Source: an uncultured Paracoccaceae bacterium (GTDB taxonomy: Bacteria > Pseudomonadota > Alphaproteobacteria > Rhodobacterales > Rhodobacteraceae). Taken from it: a stretch of 64,000 nucleotides of DNA. Under the pieces are notes generated by a model. It did no database searches. It had not been told where the DNA came from and saw nothing but the letters and a program-made list of their open reading frames with translations. Made by a program: the position numbers and the translations under genes. Where the stretch lies: assembly GCA_937916485.1 (NCBI GenBank), contig CALFSV010000120.1:1-64000 (forward strand), read 5' to 3'. The stretch's first letter is position 1, and each line of letters starts with the position of its first letter. This document shows, one piece after another, positions 53,537 through 63,441 of the stretch.

Positions 53537-55092
53537 GAAAGGCGGTCGAGAATGAGGTATTGCAGCGCCGCCCGGCGGGCAACTTCCTCAAGCCCCACGG
53601 CCCGGAAGGTGGCAAGCGCATCGGTGATGGCCATGTAGTCACCCGCCGCCCCCTGGCCAAAGGCCGCGATGGCCCGTAACAGGGCCTCGCCCAACCGTCC
53701 CGCCTCAAGATGCTGGGCAAGGGCGGCCGGGACCGGTGCACCGGCGAAGGCGGCATGGACCGCCGCCGCGCCTGCCTGGGCAGGTACTGGCACGCTGCGG
53801 ACATCGCCCCGGGCGATCGCAGCCAGAAACCGGTCCTGTGCCGAGTCATCCGGGCGCGGTTGGGCCGCGGCCTCGTAATCGGGCGACAAGAGGCCAATCG
53901 TCCTTGCCAGACGAGCAGCCTCGCCGGTCAGGGGCAACCCGGCAAGGGCAGGGGCATAAAGGGTGGCAAAGGCGACTTCGGTCTGGGCGGTAAGCATCGC
54001 GGACCAAGCATCGGCCAGGCTGCTTGTTACGGCGCCGGTATCGCGGGCGCGGATGGCCACGTCAAAACGCTGGATTGCCTCGGCACGGTCCCAGACACCG
54101 CCAGAGGCAGCGGGCGTGCGCTTGGTATAGGCCGCAAGCAGGACCGAAGGGGCAATCGCCTGTTCGCGCGCCAGGCGCTCGGCGGCCTCCATCTGGGTCC
54201 GCCATGCAACCGTCGCGCGCAGGTCGGCATGGGCGAAGGCAAGCGGCAGGTTCGAAGTTGGCAAGGCCTCGCCAATCGCCTCCCGCATGAGGAAGACAAG
54301 CGGACTGGGCCGTGAGGGCGGCGGCAACGGCGCAGCTCCATCAGAAATGGCTGGGTCAAGAAAGCGGGACAGCAAGGCGTCCTCTTCATCGCTGACATCG
54401 CCAAGGGCGCGAGCGGTATTCAACGTCAGGGCGGCTCCGTTCCAGTCGCCGTTCCGGGCCGTACAGAAGATCCGGGCCGGGTAGGTCGGGGCCAGCGTCG
54501 GACGCGATCGTAGCAAGGCGCAAGCCTCGTTCTCGGTGCCGGTCAGCAGCGACACGTCAAACGCACGGCGGTAGACCGCCGGGTCATCATATCCGGCTGC
54601 CTCGATCAGGGAACGGGCCTGAACCAAGGCCCCTTGGTCCAACAGCTTGTCGATCCGCGCCAGCAGAAGCGCGTCGGTGGCGCTGGACAGCGCCGGTCGC
54701 TCTGCCTTAGCCAGCATCAATGTGACCAGAAGGTCATGAAGGGCGGGCAGGTTGCGCGTCCGTTCGGCCTGGATCAGCCCGACAAGGGTCGCCTCGGCGC
54801 TGTTGGCCCAGATCGTTTCTGGCAGACCGGTCTGGGAAGAGGGCAAGACCCCCACGATGCGGGCACCAGCCCCATCAAGCGGCGTTACCGTGATCTCGGG
54901 CGTCGAGGCATTATTGGATACCGGTGGCTCGTCAAAGAACGGGCCAACCCCCGTTTGCGAGGCGGAAGCCGGGACCTGCACGCTTTGGGACAGCCAGTCT
55001 ATGGCGGATAGCGGCTCTGTCTCCTGGGCCTGCGCCAGTCCTGCAAAGGCAAAAAAACCAAGAATCGTCCCAGTCAAAGGCCGGGGCATCAT
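53533..55092 (-). CDS. Exported protein of unknown function
   Basis: A 519-residue protein with a Sec signal peptide (about 1-22, ending A-Q-A-Q). The rest is alanine- and leucine-rich and mostly helical, in a pattern like TPR or alpha-solenoid repeats, with no catalytic motif I can name. It overlaps the xerD start and begins 2 nt after the stop of a small membrane protein, so the three form one transcript. I take ATG 55092 as start; ATG 55089 is equally possible. A scaffold role in the envelope is possible, but this is inference. Confidence 0.8.
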   Translation of the reverse strand: MMPRPLTGTILGFFAFAGLAQAQETEPLSAIDWLSQSVQVPASASQTGVGPFFDEPPVSNNASTPEITVTPLDGAGARIVGVLPSSQTGLPETIWANSAEATLVGLIQAERTRNLPALHDLLVTLMLAKAERPALSSATDALLLARIDKLLDQGALVQARSLIEAAGYDDPAVYRRAFDVSLLTGTENEACALLRSRPTLAPTYPARIFCTARNGDWNGAALTLNTARALGDVSDEEDALLSRFLDPAISDGAAPLPPPSRPSPLVFLMREAIGEALPTSNLPLAFAHADLRATVAWRTQMEAAERLAREQAIAPSVLLAAYTKRTPAASGGVWDRAEAIQRFDVAIRARDTGAVTSSLADAWSAMLTAQTEVAFATLYAPALAGLPLTGEAARLARTIGLLSPDYEAAAQPRPDDSAQDRFLAAIARGDVRSVPVPAQAGAAAVHAAFAGAPVPAALAQHLEAGRLGEALLRAIAAFGQGAAGDYMAITDALATFRAVGLEEVARRAALQYLILDRLS

Positions 55093-55094
55093 CG

Positions 55095-55247
55095 TCACTG
55101 GACCTCTAACGTTACGGGGGCTGAAATCTGTTCTGCTGGGGCCGCGAAATCTGTCGGCAAGAAGATCGGACCGATGTAGGCGTAGGCTACAAAGGCGATT
55201 GCGGCCAGTACGATCAGGATGAAGAGATACTTGATCAGCCGCCACAT
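55095..55247 (-). CDS. Small single-span membrane protein
   Basis: A 50-residue protein with one hydrophobic helix (about 5-28) after W-R-L-I-K, then a short periplasmic or cytoplasmic tail. The reading frame stays open upstream, but the residues before Met 55247 are a run of Arg and Lys that looks non-coding. It ends 2 nt before the exported-protein gene. The function is unknown; its conserved place near aroK and xerD in this group is known to me only by general pattern. Confidence 0.65.
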   Translation of the reverse strand: MWRLIKYLFILIVLAAIAFVAYAYIGPIFLPTDFAAPAEQISAPVTLEVQ

Positions 55248-55421
55248 GTGTCTGCCTCGCCCGTTCGCTGGTCTCTTTGTCGGCTTTCGCCGTCTTCTCC
55301 TACCATTATAACTGGTCTTTTCCGCAATATCACGCCATTCAGTAAACGATTTTTTGATCGGCAAGGCCCGGCCGATTCATATGAGGACAGGGCAAGACGA
55401 AAGTAATATGGGTTTGGAGGC

Positions 55422-56036
55422 ATGACGCGGGAGGGGACCGGGCCAACAGGGCCTTTGGCAAACGGTTCAGAGCCTGCCGCGCGTCATGGCACGCGGCGGC
55501 TTTTGCGCACCGTCGTGCTTGTCGGGATGATGGGGTCGGGCAAATCCGCCATCGGCCGTGCCCTGTCCCAGAAACTGGGCGTTCCCTTCATCGACTCCGA
55601 CGCCGAGATCGAGGCTGCCGCAAATGCCACCATCGCCGAGATTTTCGCCCGCGATGGCGAGACGTTCTTTCGCCGGCGCGAGGCCGAAGTGATTGCCCGG
55701 CTGTTGCGTGCGCCTCCGATGGTCTTGTCGACCGGCGGCGGGGCCTTCATGTCCGAACGGAACCGCAAGGCCATTTCCGAACATGGGGTATCCCTTTGGT
55801 TGAACGCCTCTCTCCCCACGCTATGGGAGCGGGTCCGCCACAAGGACACCCGCCCTTTGCTGCAGCAGGCTGATCCCAAAGGCACGCTTGCCGCGCTGTA
55901 TCAGGACCGGCTGCCCACCTACGCCCTTGCCGACCTGAGCGTGTTTGCAGAGCCCGGATACTCGATCGAGGACACGACCAACCTCGCCGTCAAGACCTTG
56001 TTGACCCGACCTGATGTACTGGAGCCCACATCATGA
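55422..56036 (+). CDS. aroK: Shikimate kinase
   Basis: A 204-residue enzyme of the shikimate pathway that phosphorylates shikimate with ATP. The Walker A motif G-M-M-G-S-G-K-S is at 35-42, the shikimate site D-S-D near 57-59, and S-T-G-G-G-A near 101-106. The first 28 residues are extra and poorly ordered. The GGAGG before ATG 55422 is only 1 nt away, so the true start may be further in. Its stop overlaps aroB as ATGA. Confidence 0.93.
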   Translation: MTREGTGPTGPLANGSEPAARHGTRRLLRTVVLVGMMGSGKSAIGRALSQKLGVPFIDSDAEIEAAANATIAEIFARDGETFFRRREAEVIARLLRAPPMVLSTGGGAFMSERNRKAISEHGVSLWLNASLPTLWERVRHKDTRPLLQQADPKGTLAALYQDRLPTYALADLSVFAEPGYSIEDTTNLAVKTLLTRPDVLEPTS

Positions 56037-57166
56037 CTATCGCCACCGCGCCTGCCCCCGAAACCGTTCGGGTGGATCTGCCCGGTCGGGCCTATGACAT
56101 CATGATCGGGACTGGGCTTTTGGAGCAGGCGGCGACTCATTTGCAGCCCCTTTTGCGGCGCAAGCGAGTGGCGATCGTGACCGAGACGAGGGTCGCGGCC
56201 CATCACCTTCAGACCCTGCTTGAGACCTTTTCTGACGCGGGTATCGCCGCGTCGACCCTGATCCTGCCTCCGGGAGAAGGGACCAAGGACTGGCCGCATT
56301 TCACCGAGACCGCCGACTGGCTCTTGTCTGAAAAGATCGAAAGGGGCGACATCGTCGTGGCTTTTGGCGGTGGTGTCATCGGGGATCTTGCCGGTTTTGC
56401 AGCGGCCGTCGTCCGGCGTGGTATCCGCTTTGTGCAGATCCCGACGACGTTGCTGGCGCAGGTTGACAGTTCGGTCGGAGGTAAGACGGGGATCAACACC
56501 AAGATGGGCAAGAACCTTGTCGGGGCCTTTCACCAGCCATCCCTTGTTCTTGCCGATATTGGACTGCTTGACAGCCTGCCGCGCCGCGATCTTTTGGCCG
56601 GCTATGGCGAGGTGGTGAAATACGGCCTCTTGGGCGACGCCGCCTTCTTTGACTGGCTTGAACAGAATGGTCCCGCGCTTGCGAAGGGTGACCTCGCCGC
56701 GCGTAGCTATGCGGTTCGTCGGTCCTGCGAGATGAAGGCAGGCATTGTCATGCGCGACGAGACCGAGCAGGGGGAACGGGCGCTGTTGAACCTTGGTCAT
56801 ACCTTCTGCCACGCGCTGGAGGCTGCCACCGGATACTCGCACCGTTTGCTTCACGGCGAAGGGGTGGCGGTCGGCTGTGCCCTTGCCTTTGAACTCTCGG
56901 CCCGGCTGGGTCTGTGTTCACAAGAGGATCCGTCCCGCGTCCGTGCCCATTTGCGGGCCATGGGGATGAAGACCGATATCGCCGACATACCCGGCGATCT
57001 GCCCGATGCAGACGGTCTGCTGCGGTTGATGGGGCAGGACAAGAAGGTGGTCGACGGAACCTTGCGGTTCATTCTGGCCCGCGGCATCGGAGAGGCATTT
57101 GTCACCTCGGACGTGCCAAAGGAGACTGTGTTGTCGGTGCTGTCAGACGCCTTGGCGGGTCGCTGA
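56033..57166 (+). CDS. aroB: 3-Dehydroquinate synthase
   Basis: A 377-residue NAD- and zinc-dependent enzyme that makes 3-dehydroquinate from DAHP. Family features: G-G-G-V-I-G-D-L-A-G-F near 116-126, P-T-T-L-L-A-Q-V-D-S-S-V-G-G-K-T-G-I-N split over 142-160, and metal ligands Glu (G-E-V-V-K near 199) plus the two His of N-L-G-H-T-F and L-L-H-G-E. It is coupled to aroK. Confidence 0.96.
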   Translation: MTIATAPAPETVRVDLPGRAYDIMIGTGLLEQAATHLQPLLRRKRVAIVTETRVAAHHLQTLLETFSDAGIAASTLILPPGEGTKDWPHFTETADWLLSEKIERGDIVVAFGGGVIGDLAGFAAAVVRRGIRFVQIPTTLLAQVDSSVGGKTGINTKMGKNLVGAFHQPSLVLADIGLLDSLPRRDLLAGYGEVVKYGLLGDAAFFDWLEQNGPALAKGDLAARSYAVRRSCEMKAGIVMRDETEQGERALLNLGHTFCHALEAATGYSHRLLHGEGVAVGCALAFELSARLGLCSQEDPSRVRAHLRAMGMKTDIADIPGDLPDADGLLRLMGQDKKVVDGTLRFILARGIGEAFVTSDVPKETVLSVLSDALAGR

Positions 57167-57255
57167 TACAGGTAGAAGGCGACGGTTTGCCTAGCCCCGT
57201 CAGGTGCAAAACGCCAACGCGGCCCCCTGACAGGTGGCCGCATCGGACAAAATCT

Positions 57256-57765
57256 TTAGAACGGGATCTCGTCGTCCAGATCGCCACGGCCACCGCTGCT
57301 CGAGGGGCCGCTTGACGATCCGCCGCCATAGCCGCCCTGATCGTAGCCACCGCCGGACTGGTCTTCCATATAGCCGCCACCGCCGCCGCCGCCACCACCG
57401 GAACCGCCACCATCACGGCCATCCAGAAGCGTCAGTTCACCGCGATAGGGGCGCAGAACGACCTCGGTCGAATAGCGGTCCTGACCGGATTGGTCCTGCC
57501 ATTTGCGGGTTTCCAGCTGGCCTTCGATATAGACCTTGGAGCCCTTGCGCAGATACTGCTCTGCGATGCGGGCGAGGGGTTCCGAAAAGATGGCAACCGT
57601 ATGCCATTCCGTCCGTTCCTTGCGTTCGCCCGTTGTCCGGTCTTTCCAGTTTTCGGAGGTGGCGATGCGCAGGTTGCAAACCTTGCCGCCATTCTGAAAG
57701 GTGCGCACTTCCGGGTCACGACCCAGATTGCCCACGATGATCACCTTGTTCACAGATCCGGCCAT
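57256..57765 (-). CDS. ssb: Single-stranded DNA-binding protein
   Basis: A 169-residue SSB. The OB fold fills about 1-112 (opening [12 protein letters not shown]), followed by a glycine-rich linker with a run of nine Gly, and the acidic tip D-L-D-D-E-I-P-F that recruits repair and replication proteins. ATG 57765 matches family starts; the longer frame includes 13 unlikely residues. Confidence 0.96.
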   Translation of the reverse strand: MAGSVNKVIIVGNLGRDPEVRTFQNGGKVCNLRIATSENWKDRTTGERKERTEWHTVAIFSEPLARIAEQYLRKGSKVYIEGQLETRKWQDQSGQDRYSTEVVLRPYRGELTLLDGRDGGGSGGGGGGGGGYMEDQSGGGYDQGGYGGGSSSGPSSSGGRGDLDDEIPF

Positions 57766-58015
57766 GTGCCGCCCCCCTTGCGCTCTTTTTTGACATCGAG
57801 TCACCGCGATGCGATGCCCTTCGTTACATCACCGTAAAGTGGTTAATGGAAGCCGAATCTCGGGATTTGTTTCGGTAGACGGCATTCGAAGGGGCGTGTC
57901 TTCATCTTCGGTTCGATCACCAAAGATGCCCGGCAGCCCTGGACCACAACTTCATCTGGAATCTGACACATTTTTGAACTATTGTCTGCCGATCGGATGT
58001 GGATGGGGACTTTTC

Positions 58016-58591
58016 ATGCGCCTGTTTTGGGGAGTGGCTGTTGCAGCCGGGCTTGGACTGTCCGGCGCTACGGCGGCCGATACTGTGTCGACCATGTCGC
58101 GCAGCGCCTTGTTTCAATCACAGCTGTCGGTTCTCGATGGGCGGGCCGCGCAGCAATATAGCAACAGCGTCCGGCTTGCGCCGCCACGGGCAGAAATCAC
58201 CTCAACAACGGCCTTCCGGGGCAATTACGCGGGTCCCTACCTTGCCCTCGCTCGCGAAGCGGCGCGGCGCCACAATGTCCCCGAGGACCTTTTCCTGCGG
58301 CTGGTCCAACAGGAAAGCGGCTGGAATGCCCGGGCCGTGTCGCACAAGGGGGCGATCGGACTGGCACAACTGATGCCGCAAACCGCCGCCCTTCTAGGGG
58401 TGGACCCGAACGATCCCTTGCAAAACCTTGACGGCGGTGCGCGCTACCTTCGCGAACAATATGAGACCTTCGGGGATTGGAGGCTGGCACTGGCGGCCTA
58501 TAACGCGGGCCCCGGCGCAGTCCGACAACACGGCGGCATCCCGCCCTACGACGAGACCCGGAACTACGTTCTGGTCATCTGGGGCGAGTAG
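58016..58591 (+). CDS. Lytic transglycosylase (SLT domain)
   Basis: A 191-residue exported muramidase-like enzyme. A signal peptide covers about 1-20 (ending A-T-A-A). The SLT fold has catalytic Glu100 in Q-Q-E-S-G-W-N, followed by [10 protein letters not shown] and A-A-Y-N-A-G-P-G. It cleaves the glycan strand of peptidoglycan. The longer frame upstream of ATG 58016 crosses the promoter region shared with ssb (57766-58015, 250 bp, no other gene seen). Confidence 0.92.
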   Translation: MRLFWGVAVAAGLGLSGATAADTVSTMSRSALFQSQLSVLDGRAAQQYSNSVRLAPPRAEITSTTAFRGNYAGPYLALAREAARRHNVPEDLFLRLVQQESGWNARAVSHKGAIGLAQLMPQTAALLGVDPNDPLQNLDGGARYLREQYETFGDWRLALAAYNAGPGAVRQHGGIPPYDETRNYVLVIWGE

Positions 58592-58699
58592 CCCGTTCCT
58601 TCTAATCCTTAAACAGCACGTCAAACCGACAGTTGTGCCAGACCATTGCAGGTCCGGGTGCGGGTCCGGGCACTTGCTTGGGCGTCAGATCGGAAAAAC

Positions 58700-60829
58700 C
58701 TACTCTGCCGCGATCTGGATGACGGGTTCCATGCTGGCCAGATCATCATCGCTTAGGTGACATTTGATCTGGTGGCCGTCAGCCACCATGCGCACAGGTG
58801 GTACGGTCTTTTCACAAAGGCCGCCCGGCACATGGCCTTTCCAGTTGCAGCGGGTCTGGAACGGGCAACCCGACGGCGGGTTCATGGCCGAAGGGATGTC
58901 GCCTTCCAAGACGATATGCTTTTTCTTGACGGAGGTGTCAGCGATCGGCACCGCCGACAACAAGGCCTCGGTGTAAGGGTGATAGGGGGGCGAGAATACC
59001 TGATCCGTCGTCCCAAGCTCGACCACATGGCCCAGGTACATGACAATCACGCGGTCCGACAGGTAGCGGACGATGGATAGGTCATGGCTAATGAACAGGA
59101 GCGTCGTCTTATGCTCGCGCTGGATGTCCATCAACAGGTCCGTCACCGCGGCCTGCACCGACACGTCCAGAGCCGAGACGGGTTCGTCGGCGACAACGAT
59201 CTTGGCGTCCCCGGCAAAGGCGCGGGCGATGCCCACCCGCTGTTTCTGTCCGCCCGATAGCTGGCGGGGCATCCGGTCAGCAAAGGCACGGGGCAGTTTC
59301 ACCAGGTCAAGAAGGTCGAGCATCCTTGCCCGACGCTCGGTCTCGTTCTTGCCGATCTTGAAGATTTCCAAGGCCCGAATGATCTGGCGGCCCACCGTCA
59401 TCGAGGGATTGAGGGTATCAAAGGGGTTCTGGAACACCATTTGCACGTCGGCGATGGTCTTGGTGCTGCGCTTCTCGATCGGCGTGCTGCCGATGGAGTC
59501 GTTGTAAAGCAGGATCTCGCCCGAGGTGGCGGTCTCAAGGCCCATCAGAACCTTGGCAAAGGTCGACTTGCCACAGCCTGATTCACCCACGATGGCGAGG
59601 GTCTCGCTTTCGCGGGCCTCGAAGGTGAGCGTCTCGTTGGCTTTGACAACCTTCTTGGTGCCACTGCCAAAGAGGGAACTGGCGTTGACCTCGTAATATT
59701 TGCGCAAGTCCTCCATGCGCAGGACGACATCGCCGATTTCGCCCTTGGTCTTGACCTTGGCGGCAACGACAGGCGCGTTCCAGTCGATCTCGGCGCTTTT
59801 CAGGCAGCGGGTCTCGTGACGTTCATCCCCTTCAACGGGGACCATCTTGATGTCCTGGCCATCGCAACGACCGGCCTCAAAGTAGTCGCAGCGCGGGCCG
59901 AAGTTGCAGCCCTGCGGGCGTTCATGCGGCAGGGGGAAGTTACCGGGGATCGCCACAAGGGGGCGGGCGTTCTTGTCGGCCCCGGGCAGCGGGATCGAAC
60001 GGAACAGCGCCTGGGTATAGGGATGGCGCATCTTGTCAAAGACATCCTCGATCGAGCCACGTTCGACCGCCTCGCCGGAATACATCACGCAGATCCGGTC
60101 GCAGGTCTCGAGCACAAGGCCAAGGTTGTGGCTGATGAACAGCATCGAGGTGCCGTATTTCTTGCCCAGGTCCTTGACCAGTTCGACAACTGCGGCCTCG
60201 ACCGTCACGTCAAGGGCGGTGGTGGGCTCGTCGAGGATAAGAAGCGAGGGCTTGGACATCAGCGCCATGGCGATCACGATCCGCTGCTGCTGGCCGCCTG
60301 ACAATTGGTGCGGATAGCTGTTCAGGATCCGCTTAGGGTCAGGCAGCTTGACGTCCGTCACCACCTCGAGCGCGCGCTGGTAGGCGGCCTTTTCGCTGAT
60401 CCCTTCGTGGATCATCGGCACTTCCATGAGCTGTTGGCCGATCTTCATGGCGGGGTTCAGCGAGGCCATAGGCTCTTGGTAGATCATCGCGATCTGGCTG
60501 CCGCGGATGTCGCGCAACTCTTCCGGGCTCATGGTGTTGAGATCGCGTCCCTTGAACTTGATCGAGCCGCCGACGATGCGTCCGTTGACCCCAAGGTCCT
60601 GCATCACCCCCAGCGCCACGGTGGATTTGCCGCAACCGGATTCGCCCACCAGGCCAAGCGCCTCACCGGGCATGACCTTGGCCGAAAAGTCCATCACAGC
60701 CGGGATTTCGCGCAGCCGGGTAAAGAAGCTGATCGAAAGCTTGTCGATCTCGAGGATCGGGCCGTCGTAGACTTCTCCGTTCAGGTCGAGGTCACTGGGG
60801 CTTTGATCAGCCAGGCTTTGGTCGGACAT
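58700..60829 (-). CDS. Dual-domain peptide-type ABC transporter ATP-binding protein
   Basis: A 709-residue fusion of two oligopeptide-type ATPases. Domain 1 has G-E-S-G-C-G-K-S-T near 63-71, L-S-G-G-Q-Q-Q-R and D-E-P-T-T-A-L-D; domain 2 has a second G-E-S-G-C-G-K-S-T near 417, L-S-G-G-Q-K-Q-R and D-E-P-V-S-A-L-D. Each ends in a cysteine-bearing oligopeptide C-terminal segment (C-N-F-G-P-R-C and C-P-F-Q-T-R-C) that may hold an iron-sulfur cluster as in related ATPases. It serves the permeases upstream. The linker is long, so the protein exceeds the usual 540-620 residues. Confidence 0.94.
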   Translation of the reverse strand: MSDQSLADQSPSDLDLNGEVYDGPILEIDKLSISFFTRLREIPAVMDFSAKVMPGEALGLVGESGCGKSTVALGVMQDLGVNGRIVGGSIKFKGRDLNTMSPEELRDIRGSQIAMIYQEPMASLNPAMKIGQQLMEVPMIHEGISEKAAYQRALEVVTDVKLPDPKRILNSYPHQLSGGQQQRIVIAMALMSKPSLLILDEPTTALDVTVEAAVVELVKDLGKKYGTSMLFISHNLGLVLETCDRICVMYSGEAVERGSIEDVFDKMRHPYTQALFRSIPLPGADKNARPLVAIPGNFPLPHERPQGCNFGPRCDYFEAGRCDGQDIKMVPVEGDERHETRCLKSAEIDWNAPVVAAKVKTKGEIGDVVLRMEDLRKYYEVNASSLFGSGTKKVVKANETLTFEARESETLAIVGESGCGKSTFAKVLMGLETATSGEILLYNDSIGSTPIEKRSTKTIADVQMVFQNPFDTLNPSMTVGRQIIRALEIFKIGKNETERRARMLDLLDLVKLPRAFADRMPRQLSGGQKQRVGIARAFAGDAKIVVADEPVSALDVSVQAAVTDLLMDIQREHKTTLLFISHDLSIVRYLSDRVIVMYLGHVVELGTTDQVFSPPYHPYTEALLSAVPIADTSVKKKHIVLEGDIPSAMNPPSGCPFQTRCNWKGHVPGGLCEKTVPPVRMVADGHQIKCHLSDDDLASMEPVIQIAAE

Positions 60830-60872
60830 GGGCGCGTCTCCGTCAGCTAAGGGGCAGTGGGGGGCGGGTCAT

Positions 60873-60926
60873 GGGGCTCTGCCCCGCGCCTTCGGCGCCC
60901 CCCGGGATATTTATGGCGAGATGAGG
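60873..60926. repeat. Dispersed intergenic hairpin element, copy C
   Basis: GGGGC-TCT-GCCCC (60873-60885), GCGCC-TTC-GGCGC (60886-60898), then CCGGGATATTTATGGCGAG and ATGAGG. It sits inside the transporter operon, between the permease stop and the ATPase start, and could cause partial termination or RNA processing. Confidence 0.87.
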
Positions 60927-60927
60927 A

Positions 60928-62382
60928 TCAGTCCTTGAGGCTTTCCTCTCGCAGGCCGTCGGCCAACAGGTTGAGGCCCAGGACCATCGACAGAAGTGCG
61001 ATGGCAGGTACGAGGGCAGGGTGGGGGTAGATCGACAGAAGTCCCCGACCGGCGTTGATGGTCGATCCCCAGTCCGGGCTTTCGGGCGGCAGGCCCAGTC
61101 CGAAGAAGCCAAGCGTTCCCAGAAGGATGGTGGCGTAGCCAATCCGCAGGCAGAAATCGACGATCAACGGCCCCCGCGCGTTGGGCAGGATTTCCCAAAG
61201 CATGATGTACCAGGGTCCTTCGCCCCGCGTCTGGGCGGCCGCCACATAGTCCCGCGTCTTGATGTCCATGGCGAGCCCGCGCACGATTCGGTAGATCGTG
61301 GGGGAGTTGACGAAGACCACCGAAACAAAGACCACAAGGATCCCGCCGGGCACGTCGAAGAGGTCAAGCCAGTCGGGCAGGAAGTGCAGTACGGTGCCAT
61401 CCTGGTTCACTAGCGAGAGGTACAGCACGCCGAGCACCCCAAGTACGATGGCCAGGATAATTGTCCTGAGGGCTGGCTGTGTGTGATAGCGCGAGTTCAG
61501 CAGCACCAGGGCAAAAATCAGTGGAAAGATGAACAGGACCGCCGCCATGTAGGACGGGATCCCTGTTTCAACCATCTCGGGCGTGACCAGCAGGTAGAAC
61601 AGCAGGATGACCGGGAAGGCGAGGACAAGGTTGGCCAGGAAAGACAGCCCGGTGTCGAACTTGCCGCCGAAATAGCCGGCTGGAAGCCCGAGCGTGATCC
61701 CGACCATGAAGGCAAAGACAGTGGCCAATGGCGCGATTTGCACCACGATCCAGGATCCGTGGATCATCCGGCTGAACACGTCCCGCGCCAGATTGTCTCC
61801 GCCAAGAAGGTAATGCGAGCCGGGGGCCATCACATCGGCGCCGGGCACGGGAACACCGGGCACCTTGTTCTTGAGCCCCGACACCTGGCTGAGCGGGTCG
61901 TGGGTGGCGATCATATCAAACACCCCGGCATAGATTGCCGTGAACACCCAGAACATCACCAGGCCAAAGCCGACCATGCCGATGATATTGTCAAACAGCT
62001 TGCCGTAGATCCCAAGTTTACGCTTGTAAATGATCGATACGACGAAGGTCCCGACGAGGCTGATCCAGACGGGCGTGAACTGCTTGTTCACCGCGCCGAT
62101 GATCCCCGCATCCCCATAGGGAAGGACGATCCCCGATACGATATAGGCCACGATCACCGCCAGCAGCGCAAACAAGAGGCCCCGGACCGCCGTTTCGACA
62201 AGCCCGAAGATGCCTCCCTGCGCCATGACGGTACCATCGGCATTGGATTGCAGCGTCACAGGCGGCGCAAAGAACGACAGCACGATCATCAGGATGATGG
62301 CCACGATGAATAGTCCGCTGACAACCAGCAGGGCGGGATTGAGGATGGCGCCGACGGCTCCGGTCCAGCTCAGAGGGTCCAT
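60928..62382 (-). CDS. Peptide-type ABC transporter permease (DppC family, extended)
   Basis: A 484-residue permease, far longer than the usual 270-310. Three or four extra hydrophobic helices lie at the N-terminus (about 15-165), then the canonical G-G-D-N-L-A-R-D motif near 203-210, the EAA loop A-A-A-Q-T-R-G-E-G-P and the I-L-P-N-A-R segment. An inserted hydrophobic stretch near 300-355 also widens the core. Such extended forms occur in roseobacters. Partner of the DppB-type permease 12 nt upstream. Confidence 0.92.
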   Translation of the reverse strand: MDPLSWTGAVGAILNPALLVVSGLFIVAIILMIVLSFFAPPVTLQSNADGTVMAQGGIFGLVETAVRGLLFALLAVIVAYIVSGIVLPYGDAGIIGAVNKQFTPVWISLVGTFVVSIIYKRKLGIYGKLFDNIIGMVGFGLVMFWVFTAIYAGVFDMIATHDPLSQVSGLKNKVPGVPVPGADVMAPGSHYLLGGDNLARDVFSRMIHGSWIVVQIAPLATVFAFMVGITLGLPAGYFGGKFDTGLSFLANLVLAFPVILLFYLLVTPEMVETGIPSYMAAVLFIFPLIFALVLLNSRYHTQPALRTIILAIVLGVLGVLYLSLVNQDGTVLHFLPDWLDLFDVPGGILVVFVSVVFVNSPTIYRIVRGLAMDIKTRDYVAAAQTRGEGPWYIMLWEILPNARGPLIVDFCLRIGYATILLGTLGFFGLGLPPESPDWGSTINAGRGLLSIYPHPALVPAIALLSMVLGLNLLADGLREESLKD

Positions 62383-62394
62383 GGGTTCAGTCCT

Positions 62395-63441
62395 TCACGA
62401 GATGCGGATGCGTGGGTTGAGATAGACGTAGCCGATGTCGGAAATCAGCTGCGTGATAAGAACCACAAGCACCGATACGACAGAGACGCCCAGCAAAAGC
62501 TCGATGTCATTGTTCCCGGCCGCCTCGACCAGCGTCCAGCCAAAGCCTTTGTAGTTGAACAGGGTCTCGACGATGACGACGCCGTTCAAAAGCCAGGGGA
62601 ACTGAAGCATGATGACGGTAAAGGGCGCGATCAGCGCGTTGCGCAGCGCGTGTTTCAACACGATGTTTCGGAAGCTGACGCCCTTGAGCCGTGCTGTCCG
62701 TATGTATTGCGCTGTCATCACCTCGGTCATCGAGGCGCGCGTCATTCGGGCGATATAGCCCATTCCGTAGAGGGCGATGGTCAGTACCGGCAAGGTAAAG
62801 TTCGCGATCGTAATGTCGTCCATCGCACTGGTCGCGGACCCATTGAGCCATTTGAGCCCTACGGCGGAAGAGGCAAAGACGGTGATGAACACGACCCCCG
62901 ATACATATTCAGGCGTGGCCGTTGTCACGATGGACAGCGTCGACAGTGTCCGGTCGGTCCGAGATCCTTCCCGCATCCCGGCAAGCACCCCGATGATCAG
63001 GGCACCGGGTACCATGACCAACATGACCCAGAACATCAGCTTTCCCGTCAGGCCAAGCCCGCGGGCCACGATTTCGCTCACGTCGCGCCGAAAGACGGTG
63101 GAAAAACCCCAGTCACCCTGAATGATACCGCAGAACTTGGGCGCGTCGTCTGGGCCCATGTCGGGATCGATACAGCGGCCCGTCACCCTGCCATCAGCGG
63201 CGGTGTGGGTGAAGCCAGGCACAACGCCAAGCCATTCGCCATAGCGGATCAATGTGGGTTCAAGATAGCCATTTCGTCCAAGCCAGCTTTCAACCTCGGC
63301 GTCGGTGATCCTTGCCCCCAATTCGGACTTGGCCACTTTTTCAAGGTTGGGTGAAAGATTGGTCAGAAAGAAGACGATGAAAGTCAGGCAAAGCGCCGTG
63401 AGTATCATCGTCAGAATCCGGCTGGCCAGGAATCTGAGCAT
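62395..63441 (-). CDS. Peptide-type ABC transporter permease (DppB family)
   Basis: A 348-residue permease with the N-terminal helix M-L-R-F-L-A-S-R-I-L, a periplasmic insert (about 30-125) longer than in standard DppB, five further helices, and the EAA loop R-T-A-R-L-K-G-V-S with H-A-L-R-N-A. The insert has two Cys (C-I-D-P and F-C-G) that could pair. It follows the binding-protein gene by 182 nt that contain hairpins. Confidence 0.93.
   Translation of the reverse strand: MLRFLASRILTMILTALCLTFIVFFLTNLSPNLEKVAKSELGARITDAEVESWLGRNGYLEPTLIRYGEWLGVVPGFTHTAADGRVTGRCIDPDMGPDDAPKFCGIIQGDWGFSTVFRRDVSEIVARGLGLTGKLMFWVMLVMVPGALIIGVLAGMREGSRTDRTLSTLSIVTTATPEYVSGVVFITVFASSAVGLKWLNGSATSAMDDITIANFTLPVLTIALYGMGYIARMTRASMTEVMTAQYIRTARLKGVSFRNIVLKHALRNALIAPFTVIMLQFPWLLNGVVIVETLFNYKGFGWTLVEAAGNNDIELLLGVSVVSVLVVLITQLISDIGYVYLNPRIRIS

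Noticed and set aside
57180..57255. GCGGCC...GGCCGC repeat between aroB and ssb as a terminator
   Set aside because: Only 6 bp of stem with an 11-nt loop and no T-run.
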